A DNA stretch of 64,000 bases from positions 1 through 64,000 of the forward strand of contig JAUNOK010000009.1 of the NCBI GenBank assembly GCA_030537195.1. The letters are read 5' to 3'. Each line of letters starts with the position of its first letter. Position 1 is the first letter of the stretch. The notes beneath the pieces are model-generated. The model was not told the DNA's origin. It did no database searches and saw nothing but the letters and a program-made list of their open reading frames with translations. This DNA is from Eubacteriales bacterium. Its GTDB lineage: Bacteria; Bacillota; Clostridia; Lachnospirales; Lachnospiraceae. A program made the translations under genes and the position numbers. This document shows, one piece after another, positions 36,613-46,856 of this stretch.

Positions 36613-37827
36613 ATGGAAATATACTTAAAACCGATAATTTCGGCGTGTTATGTGTTCCCGGTTCTTGCCGTGCTGTTCACACTGCCGTACATAATATACG
36701 AATATCATAAATATGGCTCAATACTTGTGATAAGAACAGGTGTTGTGTACACATTTATATTCTACATGCTTACCTCATATTTTATGACGGTTCTTCCGCT
36801 GCCGCCGATTGATTCGGTAACACCGGATTCAGCATGTATGTTGTTAGTGCCATTTGATGCGGCAAGAAGAGTTGTTGCAACTGCGAATGTTACTCTATCG
36901 AATCCGGCAACATATATTAATCTGTTCAAATGTGGTGACTTCTGGCAGATTGCATTTAATATCCTGCTCTTACTGCCATTTGGCGTGTATCTTAGATATT
37001 ATTTTAAGAGAAAATGGTGGCAGGTGCTTATAATGTCATTCTGCTACAGTCTGTTTTTCGAGCTTACGCAGTTGTCAGGATTGTATGGAATATATCCTTA
37101 TCCATACAGATTCTTTGAAGTGGATGACCTTATATGTAACACACTTGGAGGAATGGTGGGATTCTGGATTACACCGGCACTTGTATTTATGCTTCCAAAG
37201 CGAGACAGAATGGACGAGGTTGCTTACAACAGAGGACAGATTGTGTCAGAATTTAGAAGAATTATAGCATGGGCATTGGATATGTTTGTGTTAATCGTTC
37301 CGGTTGCTGTATTTTTTGTAATAGATAAAGCTAAGTTTATGACTGCTGTGTATGATGTAAGATATGTGGTTGTTATAGCAGTATATATAGTTATTGCATT
37401 TACAATAGTTACATCGGTTACCAAAGGAAGAACAATAGGCAAGGCACTTGTCAATATAAGACTTGTAAGGGCTGAAAGCAAGAAAACAGATAATAAGGCT
37501 GCAGATTACGAGGCTGAGAATATCAAAGCTGATACTCACAGAAGAGTGAATGTTTTAAGGCTTGTGGGAAGATATTTTATTCTGTATGTTTTAAGCCTGC
37601 CTTCTCCTGTATATGCGTATAATCTTTATCATGCAGCACCTGTGGCTGATGGGTGGAGATTCGCAGCCAGTATCGCAGTGTGTATATTGTGTTTGATGGT
37701 TACGGCATATTTTGCGATCGATTTCATATTATGTCTGTTCAGCAGCACAAGACAGATGTTTTATGACAGGGTGATGGGAATTACTCATGTCAATATGGTG
37801 AAGCAGAAGGAAAAGATATCAAGATAA
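36613..37827 (+). CDS. VanZ-like and RDD-domain membrane protein, 404 aa
   Basis: The N-terminal VanZ-like half (about 15-190) has four to five helices with N-I-L-L-L-L-P-F-G-V-Y and E-L-T-Q-L-S-G, and D-D-L-I-C-N-T-L-G at its end. The C-terminal RDD half (about 210-390) begins R-R-I-I-A-W-A-L-D-M and ends with the Q-M-F-Y-D-R-V region. The combination occurs in Firmicutes. VanZ proteins are linked to glycopeptide tolerance; that role here is not shown. It begins 3 bp after the aminotransferase. Confidence 0.85.
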   Translation: MEIYLKPIISACYVFPVLAVLFTLPYIIYEYHKYGSILVIRTGVVYTFIFYMLTSYFMTVLPLPPIDSVTPDSACMLLVPFDAARRVVATANVTLSNPATYINLFKCGDFWQIAFNILLLLPFGVYLRYYFKRKWWQVLIMSFCYSLFFELTQLSGLYGIYPYPYRFFEVDDLICNTLGGMVGFWITPALVFMLPKRDRMDEVAYNRGQIVSEFRRIIAWALDMFVLIVPVAVFFVIDKAKFMTAVYDVRYVVVIAVYIVIAFTIVTSVTKGRTIGKALVNIRLVRAESKKTDNKAADYEAENIKADTHRRVNVLRLVGRYFILYVLSLPSPVYAYNLYHAAPVADGWRFAASIAVCILCLMVTAYFAIDFILCLFSSTRQMFYDRVMGITHVNMVKQKEKISR

Positions 37828-37844
37828 GTTGAAAGAGGATTACA

Positions 37845-39206
37845 ATGAATAACATGACAAAAAACTTAGGAGAAGGAAGCATACCAAAGCTTCTGGCAGG
37901 ACTCGCAATTCCTGCAGTAGTGGCGCAGGTTGTTAATCTGCTGTATAACATAGTGGACCGTATATATATCGGACATATACCGGGAATTGGTGCAAATGCG
38001 CTTACAGGTGTTGGACTTTTCACACCAATACTTATGCTTATAAATGCATTTGCAATGCTTGCAGGTTCAGGCGGTGCGCCAAGAGCAGCAATATACATGG
38101 GTAAGAAGGATAATGATACTGCCGAGAAAATAGTCGGTAACTGCTTTACATTTATAATGTTGTGTGCAGTTGTTCTGACAGTTGTATTCTATATTACAGC
38201 ACCACAGCTTTTAAGATGGTTTGGCGCGAGTGATGCAACTCTGCCTTATGCACTTTCATATGCAAGAATATACATTCTTGGAAGTGTGTTTGTGCTGGTT
38301 GTTATGGGAATGAACCTGTTTATTACAACACAGGGATTTGCCAAGATAAGCATGATGACTACAGTAATAGGAGCTGTAATCAATATTGTGCTTGACCCTA
38401 TATTTATATTTGTGCTTAATATGGGTGTAAGAGGAGCTGCACTTGCCACAGTACTTAGTCAGGCAGTGGGCGCTGTCTGGATTATGCATTTTCTGACAGG
38501 TAATAAGACTATGCTTCGCCTTAAGAAAGTTAATCTTAAGCTTAATCCGAAGATAATCGGACCATGCCTGGCACTTGGAATATCAACATTTGTAATGCTT
38601 TCTACGGAAAGTATTCTCTCAATCAGCTTTACTTCAAGCCTTTCAAAATACGGCGGCGACCTTGCAGTAGGTGCGATGACAATTATAACTAGTACAAGCC
38701 AGCTTGTTCTAATGCCTTTGCAGGGAATATGTCAGGGCGGACAGCCAATCATCAGTTTTAATTATGGAGCAAAGAACAAAGACAGGGTTAAGAAAGCATT
38801 TTTTACACAGTTTAAGGTGTGCGTAATATTCACATGTGTAAGCTGGGGGATTATGATGCTTGTGCCACAGGTGTTTGCAGGAATGTTCACAAGTAACAAA
38901 GAACTTGTAAACTATACAGCGTGGGCGCTCAGAATATACATGGCAGGAATATTTGCAATGGGCTTCCAGATTAGCTGCCAGCAGAGTTTCATGGCTCTGG
39001 GACAGGCGAAAGTCAGTCTGATTATGGCGTGTTTAAGAAAGCTGATTCTACTTATACCACTTATATTCATACTGCCTGTGTTCATAGAGAATAAGGTGTT
39101 TGCGGTGTTCCTTGCAGAGCCGATAAGCGATATAATTGCGGCGGCGGTTACAACCATTGTATTTATGGTTAAGTTTGACAAGATTCTTAATGCAGGTGAC
39201 GAGTAA
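37845..39206 (+). CDS. MATE-family efflux transporter, second copy, 453 aa
   Basis: Twelve transmembrane segments. The MATE start L-A-G-L-A-I-P-A-V-V and Y-N-I-V-D-R-I-Y-I-G, and Q-G-G-Q-P-I-I-S-F-N-Y-G in the second half, are characteristic. It follows the VanZ-RDD gene by 17 bp and may be in that operon. A terminator follows. Only weakly like the other MATE gene at 29388. Confidence 0.9.
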   Translation: MNNMTKNLGEGSIPKLLAGLAIPAVVAQVVNLLYNIVDRIYIGHIPGIGANALTGVGLFTPILMLINAFAMLAGSGGAPRAAIYMGKKDNDTAEKIVGNCFTFIMLCAVVLTVVFYITAPQLLRWFGASDATLPYALSYARIYILGSVFVLVVMGMNLFITTQGFAKISMMTTVIGAVINIVLDPIFIFVLNMGVRGAALATVLSQAVGAVWIMHFLTGNKTMLRLKKVNLKLNPKIIGPCLALGISTFVMLSTESILSISFTSSLSKYGGDLAVGAMTIITSTSQLVLMPLQGICQGGQPIISFNYGAKNKDRVKKAFFTQFKVCVIFTCVSWGIMMLVPQVFAGMFTSNKELVNYTAWALRIYMAGIFAMGFQISCQQSFMALGQAKVSLIMACLRKLILLIPLIFILPVFIENKVFAVFLAEPISDIIAAAVTTIVFMVKFDKILNAGDE

Positions 39207-39214
39207 AATGCTGT

Positions 39215-39257
39215 ACAGCATGTTCTGTTAATTTGGGCAGGACATGCTGTTTTTTTA
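39215..39257 (+). terminator. Intrinsic terminator
   Basis: ACAGCATGTTCTG (39215-39227) pairs with CAGGACATGCTGT (39238-39250), then seven Ts. Confidence 0.85.
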
Positions 39258-39304
39258 TGCCATATTTGGTATAATGATTACAGTTTGTCATGGGGGTAAA
39301 TACA

Positions 39305-40876
39305 ATGGACGGAAAGAAAAAGAAGGTGTTGATTATTGCACTGGCAGCAGTTGCAGTAATTATTGCAACAGGATTAATTATAACATTTGCAGGATTAAAA
39401 TCAGGCAGACATAAAGAAAATGTTAATGAAGAAACTACAATTAATAGCGAGAAACAGACTGGTTCTGTGACACAGACAACTAAAGCTAATGAGAAGGAAC
39501 AGGTGAAGACATCGGTAACAATGCAGTTTAAGCAGTCCAATTCATGGGAAGGCAATGGCAGATTCTATGCGCAGTACGACCTTGTTGTTGACAATAAAGA
39601 GACTGTAAAGATATTGGACTGGACATTCAGGCTTAATACCGGAAGTGGTACAACTCTGGAACAGAGCTGGAATTGTACGGTTGATACTTCGGATTCACAG
39701 TGGAGTGTTGTACCTGTTGAATTTAATAAGATAATTGAGAGTCAGGCGCAGATGAATAGTGTAGGATTCATTATAAGTTCTGCGTCTAAGGAGGAACTTA
39801 CGAAGTATACTCTTGATTTCGAGCTTGAATCTGGTATGGAGATAGTTCTTGCCAGTGATGGAAAGGCATATAGAGCTGGAGAAACAATTGCAGATTCAGG
39901 TGAAGAGACAACTGCAGAGGCTGGAAATGATTCAGGAAATAACTCTGATACAGGAAGCAGTGCAGGGATAGTCACAACAGTTCCAACAGGAAGGCTTCAG
40001 GTATCTGGAACGAAATTAACTGACGAATCAGGTAACATTATTCAGTTAAGGGGCGTAAGTACACATGGAATATCGTGGTTTCCAGACTATGTTAATTATG
40101 ATGCATTTGCAACCTTAAGGGATGACTGGAGTGCAAATGTAGTGAGAATTGCAATGTATCCAGAGGAATATAATGGTTATCTTTCAGGTGGAGATAAAGC
40201 TGCATTAAAGCAGATTATTGATAACGGTGTTAATTATGCAACACAGCTTGGAATGTATGTAATCATAGACTGGCATGTGCTTAATTATGCACCATCAAGA
40301 CACACTCAGGAGGCATGCGATTTCTTTGAAGAAATGGCATCTAAGTATTCAGGCCACGACAATGTAATATATGAAATATGTAATGAACCTGTTGGGGCTG
40401 ACTGGAATTCAGACATTAAGCCATATGCAGAAACTGTAATAGGCACAATAAGACAATACGATGACCATGCACTTATACTTGTTGGAACTAACACATGGTC
40501 ACAGGATGTTGACAGTGTTGTCGGCAATACGCTTGATGATGGAAATGTTATGTATGTGGCACATTTTTATGCAGGAACACACAGGGAGAATATAAGAAAT
40601 AAGATAAGCATGGCTCTTAATGCGGGAATTCCTGTATTTATCAGTGAGTGCAGTATATGTGATGCGTCAGGCAACGGTGGAATAGATTATGCATCTGCCG
40701 ATGAGTGGCTTAATTTCATTAACAGCAACCAGTTGAGCTTTATTGCATGGAGTCTCAGTAATAAAGCAGAGACATCAGCACTTATATCATCAGGCTGCAG
40801 TGCGAAGAGTGGCTGGAGTGATGGTGATTTGTCTGAGACGGGAAGATGGTTTAAGAGTGCGATATCGGGAAGGTGA
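39305..40876 (+). CDS. GH5 endoglucanase with CBM2-like module, 523 aa
   Basis: A lipid-less N-terminal membrane anchor (about 8-30) is followed by a CBM2/related beta-sandwich (about 70-180: W-T-F-R-L near 106). A Thr/Asn/Ser-rich linker runs to about 228, then a GH5_2-type TIM barrel. The acid/base is E361 in I-C-N-E-P and the nucleophile E448 in F-I-S-E-C-S. V-R-I-A-M-Y is family-typical. It hydrolyses beta-1,4-glucan at the cell surface. ATG 39305 follows GGGGGT. Its position beside a two-component operon is probably coincidental. Confidence 0.9.
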   Translation: MDGKKKKVLIIALAAVAVIIATGLIITFAGLKSGRHKENVNEETTINSEKQTGSVTQTTKANEKEQVKTSVTMQFKQSNSWEGNGRFYAQYDLVVDNKETVKILDWTFRLNTGSGTTLEQSWNCTVDTSDSQWSVVPVEFNKIIESQAQMNSVGFIISSASKEELTKYTLDFELESGMEIVLASDGKAYRAGETIADSGEETTAEAGNDSGNNSDTGSSAGIVTTVPTGRLQVSGTKLTDESGNIIQLRGVSTHGISWFPDYVNYDAFATLRDDWSANVVRIAMYPEEYNGYLSGGDKAALKQIIDNGVNYATQLGMYVIIDWHVLNYAPSRHTQEACDFFEEMASKYSGHDNVIYEICNEPVGADWNSDIKPYAETVIGTIRQYDDHALILVGTNTWSQDVDSVVGNTLDDGNVMYVAHFYAGTHRENIRNKISMALNAGIPVFISECSICDASGNGGIDYASADEWLNFINSNQLSFIAWSLSNKAETSALISSGCSAKSGWSDGDLSETGRWFKSAISGR

Positions 40877-40881
40877 TAGTT

Positions 40882-41241
40882 ATGAAAAACCGTATTTTAA
40901 CATACAGAAAATACATAGATTCATTGTTACAATCAGGAGAAGACTGTGACTGGAAATACATTAAGCAGGAGCATCTTACACAGGTGTCATTCTTTCAGCA
41001 TGAAAGGCTTGTGCATTTGATTGTAACCATAACATTTGCAATATTGGAACTGCTGACAGTGTGTGCATATGTGATAGTCGGGGCGATTGACTCTGCATTA
41101 AGTATGCCGATTCTTGTACTTGCAATAGCAATTCTGATTCTGCTTGTTCCATATATCAAGCATTATTATCTGCTTGAGAATGAAGTGCAGAAAATGTATA
41201 AGCAGTATGACAGGATATGTGAAAAGGAACGTAAATTATGA
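40882..41241 (+). CDS. Small membrane protein of the two-component operon, 119 aa
   Basis: Two transmembrane helices (about 48-68 and 72-92) between charged ends. ATG 40882 follows GGTGAT. The stop overlaps the response-regulator start by ATGA, so it is translationally coupled to it. It may be an accessory of the sensor/ABC module; function unknown. Confidence 0.7.
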   Translation: MKNRILTYRKYIDSLLQSGEDCDWKYIKQEHLTQVSFFQHERLVHLIVTITFAILELLTVCAYVIVGAIDSALSMPILVLAIAILILLVPYIKHYYLLENEVQKMYKQYDRICEKERKL

Positions 41242-41909
41242 TAGCTGTTGTTGAAGATGAAAAGGAATTATGCGAAAGTCTTAAACTGCTACTGACCGAG
41301 AAAGGCTATGATATAGTTACAGCCGGAAGCTGTGGAGAAGCGGATAAATTTATTGACAATCCTCAGATTGATATGTTTCTGTTAGATGTCAAACTGCCTG
41401 ATGGAAGTGGATTTGATATATGCAGAAATATAAGAAAATCAAGCGAAGTACCGGTTATATTCTTAACTTCATGTGATAATGAGGAAGAAATAGTCACGGG
41501 GCTTGATATAGGTGCGGACGATTATATAACAAAGCCTTTTTATACTAAGGAACTGCTTTCAAGAATAAGTGCCAACCTAAGAAGAAGCAAGTTCAATGCA
41601 GGCAATATCTATAAAAAGGGTGATATTGTCGTTGATTTTGACAGATATAAGATAAGCCGTCAGGGTGAAGAACTGAATATATCGACAAATGAATTTGATA
41701 TAGTAAGAATACTTATAGAGAATAAAGGCAGAGTTGTAAGGCGTGATGTCATATACGAGAAAATATGGGATGTTCACGGCAATTTCGTGGAATATAACAC
41801 ACTTACCGTTGCGATGAGCAGAATAAAAGCAAAGCTTGGAACATATGGTGAGAAGCATCAGCAATACATAGAAACTATCAGAAATGTTGGCTACAGGTGG
41901 ATTGACTAA
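41238..41909 (+). CDS. OmpR-family response regulator, 223 aa
   Basis: The receiver domain (1-115) has the acidic E-D near 6-7, phosphoacceptor D50 in F-L-L-D, T in F-L-T-S and K in T-K-P-F. A winged-helix effector (about 125-223) ends in I-R-N-V-G-Y-R-W. With the kinase and ABC genes it forms a BceRSAB-like module. It is translationally coupled upstream. Three TGTAAG repeats before the ABC gene may be its binding site. Confidence 0.92.
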   Translation: MIAVVEDEKELCESLKLLLTEKGYDIVTAGSCGEADKFIDNPQIDMFLLDVKLPDGSGFDICRNIRKSSEVPVIFLTSCDNEEEIVTGLDIGADDYITKPFYTKELLSRISANLRRSKFNAGNIYKKGDIVVDFDRYKISRQGEELNISTNEFDIVRILIENKGRVVRRDVIYEKIWDVHGNFVEYNTLTVAMSRIKAKLGTYGEKHQQYIETIRNVGYRWID

Positions 41910-41927
41910 TAACTTTCAGGGGGATTT

Positions 41928-43091
41928 ATGGATAACACTGTTAAGAAGAAACTGTCTTTATTCAGAAAAAGACAGACTGTTTTCGTTATTATATATGGAT
42001 TGATTAATGCGGCTGTTATAGCCGGAATTATAGTGTATTACAGGCTTAAAGAGCAGGCGCTGGCAGGAGCATTGTATTTACATGATAAATCATATGGTGA
42101 AGCATTTGTACGAAAAATGTTTTCATCAGGGATAACAGATAACAATATCAGAGCGGGTAGGACAGCCATGGAAAGTGCCGGATACGGCAGCCATGGCTTT
42201 TCGTATATGAGCAGAATTAATGGGGAAATGTACGCTTTAATAGCAATAATAGCTGTCCTTTTAATTGCACTCGGTTCAGGAATATACAATTGTTACAGAC
42301 TTGGACATAAGGGCTTTGTAAGGAAAGTGTGTGACATATATGCAGACAACGAAAAGCTTAGAAAACAGTTAGATAACGAACACATATATAATAAAGAGCA
42401 GCATCAGAAGATGCAGGATTTTATTGAGAATATAGCACATCAGATTAAGACGCCGCTCGCCATTATAACCATGAAGCTTGAGATGCTTGAGGAAAAATGT
42501 GATGACAGTTCGCAGCGTAAAGAAATAGCGGATTGTACAGCTAATGCGTTCAGAATCAAAACATTTATAAAGAAGCTGCTGGACATTAGCCGTTTTGAGG
42601 CAGGAAAAGTTGTCATGACAAGTGATGAGGTCGATGTTGCGGCAATACTTCAGGAAAGCATTAACAGCAGTGTGGTCGACAGAAATAGAATTGTTACAGA
42701 TTATGGTGATGAAAAGCTGTATATGTACGCAGATGAAGGATGGATTGTCGAGTGTTTCATTAATCTTCTCGACAATTGTGCGGAATATTTGATAGATGAC
42801 AATACTAAGGTATATGTTGATGTAACAAGAAAGGATGATGACTGCATAGTTACGATTGCTGATAATGGCAAAGGATTAAGTACGGAGCAGTTTAACAGTA
42901 TATTTAACAGATATGAGACTAATGGAAGCGCAACAGCCTTTAAGGCGGGTATCGGACTTAACCTGTCAAAGCTTATTGTACAGGCTCATCATGGAAGTAT
43001 AAAGGCTGGTAACAGTGAAAAGTATGGTGGAGCTGAATTCACTGTGATGCTTCCAATGTACAGATTAAAGACAAAATATCAGCCCATGTAA
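41928..43091 (+). CDS. Two-component sensor histidine kinase, 387 aa
   Basis: Two transmembrane helices (about 18-38 and 102-121) flank a small external loop of about 60 residues. The dimerisation helix contains H171 in I-A-H-Q-I-K-T-P. The ATPase has N-L-L-D-N-C-A-E-Y (N box), D-N-G-K-G-L and G-I-G-L-N-L boxes. Such short-loop sensors often read the state of a partner ABC transporter. It follows the response regulator. Confidence 0.92.
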   Translation: MDNTVKKKLSLFRKRQTVFVIIYGLINAAVIAGIIVYYRLKEQALAGALYLHDKSYGEAFVRKMFSSGITDNNIRAGRTAMESAGYGSHGFSYMSRINGEMYALIAIIAVLLIALGSGIYNCYRLGHKGFVRKVCDIYADNEKLRKQLDNEHIYNKEQHQKMQDFIENIAHQIKTPLAIITMKLEMLEEKCDDSSQRKEIADCTANAFRIKTFIKKLLDISRFEAGKVVMTSDEVDVAAILQESINSSVVDRNRIVTDYGDEKLYMYADEGWIVECFINLLDNCAEYLIDDNTKVYVDVTRKDDDCIVTIADNGKGLSTEQFNSIFNRYETNGSATAFKAGIGLNLSKLIVQAHHGSIKAGNSEKYGGAEFTVMLPMYRLKTKYQPM

Positions 43092-43119
43092 GCTGGATGT
43101 AAGTTTTGTAAGATATAAT
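43087..43119 (+). promoter_or_regulatory. Likely regulated promoter with TGTAAG direct repeats
   Basis: TGTAAG occurs at 43087, 43098 and 43107 (11- and 9-bp periods, about one helical turn), then TATAAT at 43114-43119. There is no -35 box. Direct repeats at helical spacing are typical of OmpR-family activators, so the adjacent response regulator probably drives the ABC genes here. Confidence 0.55.
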
Positions 43120-43157
43120 TATCCCAGATAGAAATCGGGGATGAGAGGGGGATACAT

Positions 43158-43838
43158 ATGGACATAATATTAAGTGCAAAAGGTATATCTAGAACTTACA
43201 CAGCAGGACAGGTTAAGATTAATGCTTTGAACCGGTGTGATATTGAGGTGAGAAAGGGAGAATTCACCGCAATTGTTGGAAAAAGTGGTTCGGGCAAGTC
43301 AACATTGTTAAGAATCCTTGGAACTATGGATAAGCCGGACGAAGGAAAAGTGTACATAGCAGGAAAAGATATCAGTAATCTTAAGAATTCAGAGCTGGCG
43401 AAATTCAGACGCACTCATATCGGGTTCATATATCAGGATTATAAGCTGATTCCTGAATACACGGCATATGAGAACATAATTCTTCCGCTGATTCTTGATG
43501 GGGAAGATGCAGATGAGGAAGCAGTGACTGAGTTAATGGAATCACTCGGCATAGATTACTGTAAGGATAAATTCCCTGCACAGATGTCAGGCGGTGAGCA
43601 GCAGAGAGTTGCAATTGCAAGGGCACTGATTACACATCCGTCAGTTATATTTGCTGATGAGCCAACCGGAAATCTTGATGCTGCGAGTGCAGAGACAGTT
43701 GCAAGAATGTTAACACTGGCGGCATCTAAGTATCAGCAGACTATCGTTATGGTTACGCATGACAGGCAGATGGCAGAATATGCAGACCGCATACTCACAA
43801 TCACAGATGGAAATGTGACAGGGGGTGTGGGGCTATGA
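43158..43838 (+). CDS. ABC transporter ATP-binding protein (BceA/MacB type), 226 aa
   Basis: Walker A G-K-S-G-S-G-K-S-T at 41-49, Q-loop Q-D-Y near 93, signature S-G-G-E-Q at 144-148 and Walker B with D-E-P-T-G-N-L-D at 167-174. It belongs to the LolD/MacB group that energises FtsX-type permeases. Its stop overlaps the permease start by ATGA. Confidence 0.95.
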   Translation: MDIILSAKGISRTYTAGQVKINALNRCDIEVRKGEFTAIVGKSGSGKSTLLRILGTMDKPDEGKVYIAGKDISNLKNSELAKFRRTHIGFIYQDYKLIPEYTAYENIILPLILDGEDADEEAVTELMESLGIDYCKDKFPAQMSGGEQQRVAIARALITHPSVIFADEPTGNLDAASAETVARMLTLAASKYQQTIVMVTHDRQMAEYADRILTITDGNVTGGVGL

Positions 43839-46786
43839 ACAGTGAATTGATAGCATTGACATTTAAGGGACTTCGCAGACGCTGGAAAGAGGCAGCACGA
43901 GTTATTGCGGTGGTAATGATATCATTTATGTTTGTTACGGGCGTTTTGTTGTATTCAGATAATATGAAGCAGTGGCAGACAGCTATTAATAAACAACATT
44001 TTGGTAACTGGTTTGTTATGTTTTATAATAGCACCAACAAGAGTGAAAATGATGTTATTAAGAATCACCCATATCTTGAACAGGCAGTGACAGCAGTAAC
44101 TGTCAGAAGTATAGAACCGCTTTGTGTAGATTCGGACAACGCAATAGAAGCTATTTCTGCAACTGATAAGATTATGGTTGGTACAATGTCAGATGAATTT
44201 ATAAAAATGGGCAGTATTACAATGGAACAGGGACATATGCCGGAGTCAGATAATGAGGTAGCTGCGGACATGAATACATTGATACAGCTTGGACAGGGGA
44301 TGAATATAGGGGATATTCTGACTATTGATAATACGACATATACACTTTGCGGAATTATTAATAGTTATACTAATGTGTGGCAGAGCGGATTACGTCTGCC
44401 AGGTGTTATAGTTACAGATACGCAGGCTGATGTGATTGCAGATGAGATAACATATATATATGCATACAGGCTGCGTGATTTCATCAGTGAGACTGACTAT
44501 AATACAATGTATCAGTCTATTGCCAGTGAAAGCGGCATAAGGAACAACATAGCTTATAACAGCAGCGTATATGATTATCAGTCATGGGATAATGCATATG
44601 TAAACAGCTATATGTATATGCTGATTATGATTATTGGAATCGTGGCAGTTACATATAAGATTATTATATATAACAGGTCAAGGACTGATGTCCGATTTAT
44701 TCAAAAATCTCTTGGCGCGTCAAATGCACAGACAGTAATTATTACTTTACTTGAAAATGCAGTGATTCTTGGAATATCAGCAATAGTGGGAAGCGGTATT
44801 GCGCTGGGAATAGGGGAAATAGCAGGTCTCGTACTTGAACACACCAAAGGAGTTACATTTTTCAGAATAGATAAAGATATATACATAAAAGTAATAATAA
44901 TGCTGGTTATTGCAGTCTTGGTAAGCATAATAAGCATACTGCTGTCTGGCTGTCATAAGAAAAAACACGGAAGTAACCGTACAATGAAGGTTACCAGTAA
45001 TCTTATGAAAAAGAATTTTATAACCAGCACAGCGACAAGATTAATGAGAACTGATGGAATTATTGTTAATATTCTTGTAAGAGTATTTTCGTTTGTTATG
45101 GCAGTTATAACAGTATTGTGTGGCATAGGAATAGTTACATCATATCGTAATTATAAAGAGCAATGCAGTACATCTGATTGTGTTAATTACATGGTTGATA
45201 ATGTATCAACTGTTCCAAGAATATATTATGATTTTTATAGTGAATTCGTAATTGAAGAGAATGGAATCAGGTATACTGGCAATAAGACATCAATTCCTGG
45301 CTGTAATGAATACAATGCGGCATCAAGTTATATGCCGGCTCCTTATTATTTTTCAGGAGTCAAATCAGGAAAAAGCGGAATATATAATTCTGCTAATGAT
45401 GATATTATTAATAATTTAAAGCAGATTGAAGGAATAGATAATATCTCATATGGATATTATGAAACAACGAGATCATTCACATGGGATAATATGAACATTA
45501 ATATTACCTTGAATGGTGAAGGAAGTGATACTGAAGGCGGCTCTAGTGAAAACAGAAAATATATGTTTGCAGGCGAGTATGTAGACATAGATAAAGAAAT
45601 ATTCGATATTCTTAATGAGTATGCTGATGGTAAACTGGATTACAATGCATTAAAAGAAGGAACACAGAGTGTTGTCTTTCTTGATACAGATAATAATGGT
45701 GAATATGATGATACTATGAAAGATGGTGTTACACTTAACCTTAATAACTATTATATGGGAAATCCATTTGATAATATAAAATCATTCTACATGGATAAAT
45801 ACACTGTAGCATGTAATAAATTTTTCACTGACCTTATATCAGAATATAGATATACAATAGATAGAAAAGATATGTATGAATACATAAGTGATAATATTTC
45901 AAGGGAGCAGATTATAGAAATAATTGATGAATATCTTGAAGAAAAATATGATGATCCAAAAGATTATTACGAAGAGGAACTTTATAAAGATACTCCAGAT
46001 CCGGGGGATTATGAGTACAGAAAAGAGTGGTATGAATACAGGAAAGCCGAATATGATTTATATATAGCATATAAAAGAGGTGAAGTATCAAAAGAACAAT
46101 TATTTGAGGCCTCTTCATGGAAAGCTAAAGCACTGGGGTCATGGTACTCTGAGTACAGATATTATTCATTATTAGAACCGGCAGCCAGTACTAATGTTGC
46201 CAAGGTTATAATATTAACTGATGAGATAAGGGACAAGCTTAAGTATTATGTGCCGGAGTTCGGACAGTATACGATAATAGGATCTACACAGCTTTTACAG
46301 AAAGCATTGGATAATCAGAATAATGTGATGAAAAAATATCTGTTTCTTGATGAACTTCCAGATTATGTTACTTTGAAGTTAAGACCAAACCAGTTTAACA
46401 TAAGATATAATCTGAAGTCTTCATTTGCAGCAACAGATAATGTAGTTCGTTCATATCTGAAAACAGCGGGCTTTGATACCATATCATATTCTGAAGAAAA
46501 GAATCTGTTAAGACAGCGTACAATAGAAAGCCTTATGTCATATGGCTTAACAGCAATTGCGGCAATTATAATATATCTGATAGTCAGCATGATAATTGTA
46601 AAGAACCGCCTTGAAAAATACAGAAGCAGGCTGAAACTGCTTTCTGATACAGGTGCAGAGAAAGAAAAGCTTGTAAAGATATGCATGTACGGATGTATCA
46701 GGGAATCGTTGTGGTTTATAGTGTTGATGCCATTAGAGATTCTGATGTGCTGGGGTACGATAAGAAGATTTATTAACAGGATATGA
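43835..46786 (+). CDS. FtsX/MacB-type ABC permease, possibly shortened, 983 aa
   Basis: Transmembrane helices at about 20-42, 258-278, 302-332, 345-368 and 408-432. A very large extracytoplasmic domain (about 435-890), rich in Asp/Tyr, follows. Final helices are at about 905-928 and 955-975. In standard members the C-terminal FtsX domain has three to four helices; here the frame ends after about two, with no helix-coding sequence beyond. It may be a C-terminally reduced variant or a truncation. The large loop suggests peptide-antibiotic or signal sensing as in BceB-like proteins. Confidence 0.8.
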   Translation: MNSELIALTFKGLRRRWKEAARVIAVVMISFMFVTGVLLYSDNMKQWQTAINKQHFGNWFVMFYNSTNKSENDVIKNHPYLEQAVTAVTVRSIEPLCVDSDNAIEAISATDKIMVGTMSDEFIKMGSITMEQGHMPESDNEVAADMNTLIQLGQGMNIGDILTIDNTTYTLCGIINSYTNVWQSGLRLPGVIVTDTQADVIADEITYIYAYRLRDFISETDYNTMYQSIASESGIRNNIAYNSSVYDYQSWDNAYVNSYMYMLIMIIGIVAVTYKIIIYNRSRTDVRFIQKSLGASNAQTVIITLLENAVILGISAIVGSGIALGIGEIAGLVLEHTKGVTFFRIDKDIYIKVIIMLVIAVLVSIISILLSGCHKKKHGSNRTMKVTSNLMKKNFITSTATRLMRTDGIIVNILVRVFSFVMAVITVLCGIGIVTSYRNYKEQCSTSDCVNYMVDNVSTVPRIYYDFYSEFVIEENGIRYTGNKTSIPGCNEYNAASSYMPAPYYFSGVKSGKSGIYNSANDDIINNLKQIEGIDNISYGYYETTRSFTWDNMNINITLNGEGSDTEGGSSENRKYMFAGEYVDIDKEIFDILNEYADGKLDYNALKEGTQSVVFLDTDNNGEYDDTMKDGVTLNLNNYYMGNPFDNIKSFYMDKYTVACNKFFTDLISEYRYTIDRKDMYEYISDNISREQIIEIIDEYLEEKYDDPKDYYEEELYKDTPDPGDYEYRKEWYEYRKAEYDLYIAYKRGEVSKEQLFEASSWKAKALGSWYSEYRYYSLLEPAASTNVAKVIILTDEIRDKLKYYVPEFGQYTIIGSTQLLQKALDNQNNVMKKYLFLDELPDYVTLKLRPNQFNIRYNLKSSFAATDNVVRSYLKTAGFDTISYSEEKNLLRQRTIESLMSYGLTAIAAIIIYLIVSMIIVKNRLEKYRSRLKLLSDTGAEKEKLVKICMYGCIRESLWFIVLMPLEILMCWGTIRRFINRI

Positions 46787-46804
46787 TTTATTAAGAATTT
46801 AAGA

Positions 46805-46852
46805 ACAACCCACTAAAACAGTAAATCAATGTGTTTTAGTGGGTTGTTTTTT
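46805..46852. terminator. Bidirectional terminator
   Basis: ACAACCCACTAAAACA (46805-46820) pairs perfectly with TGTTTTAGTGGGTTGT (46832-46847); T-run on the right. It separates the permease from the convergent VanY gene. Confidence 0.9.
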
Positions 46853-46856
46853 GTTT

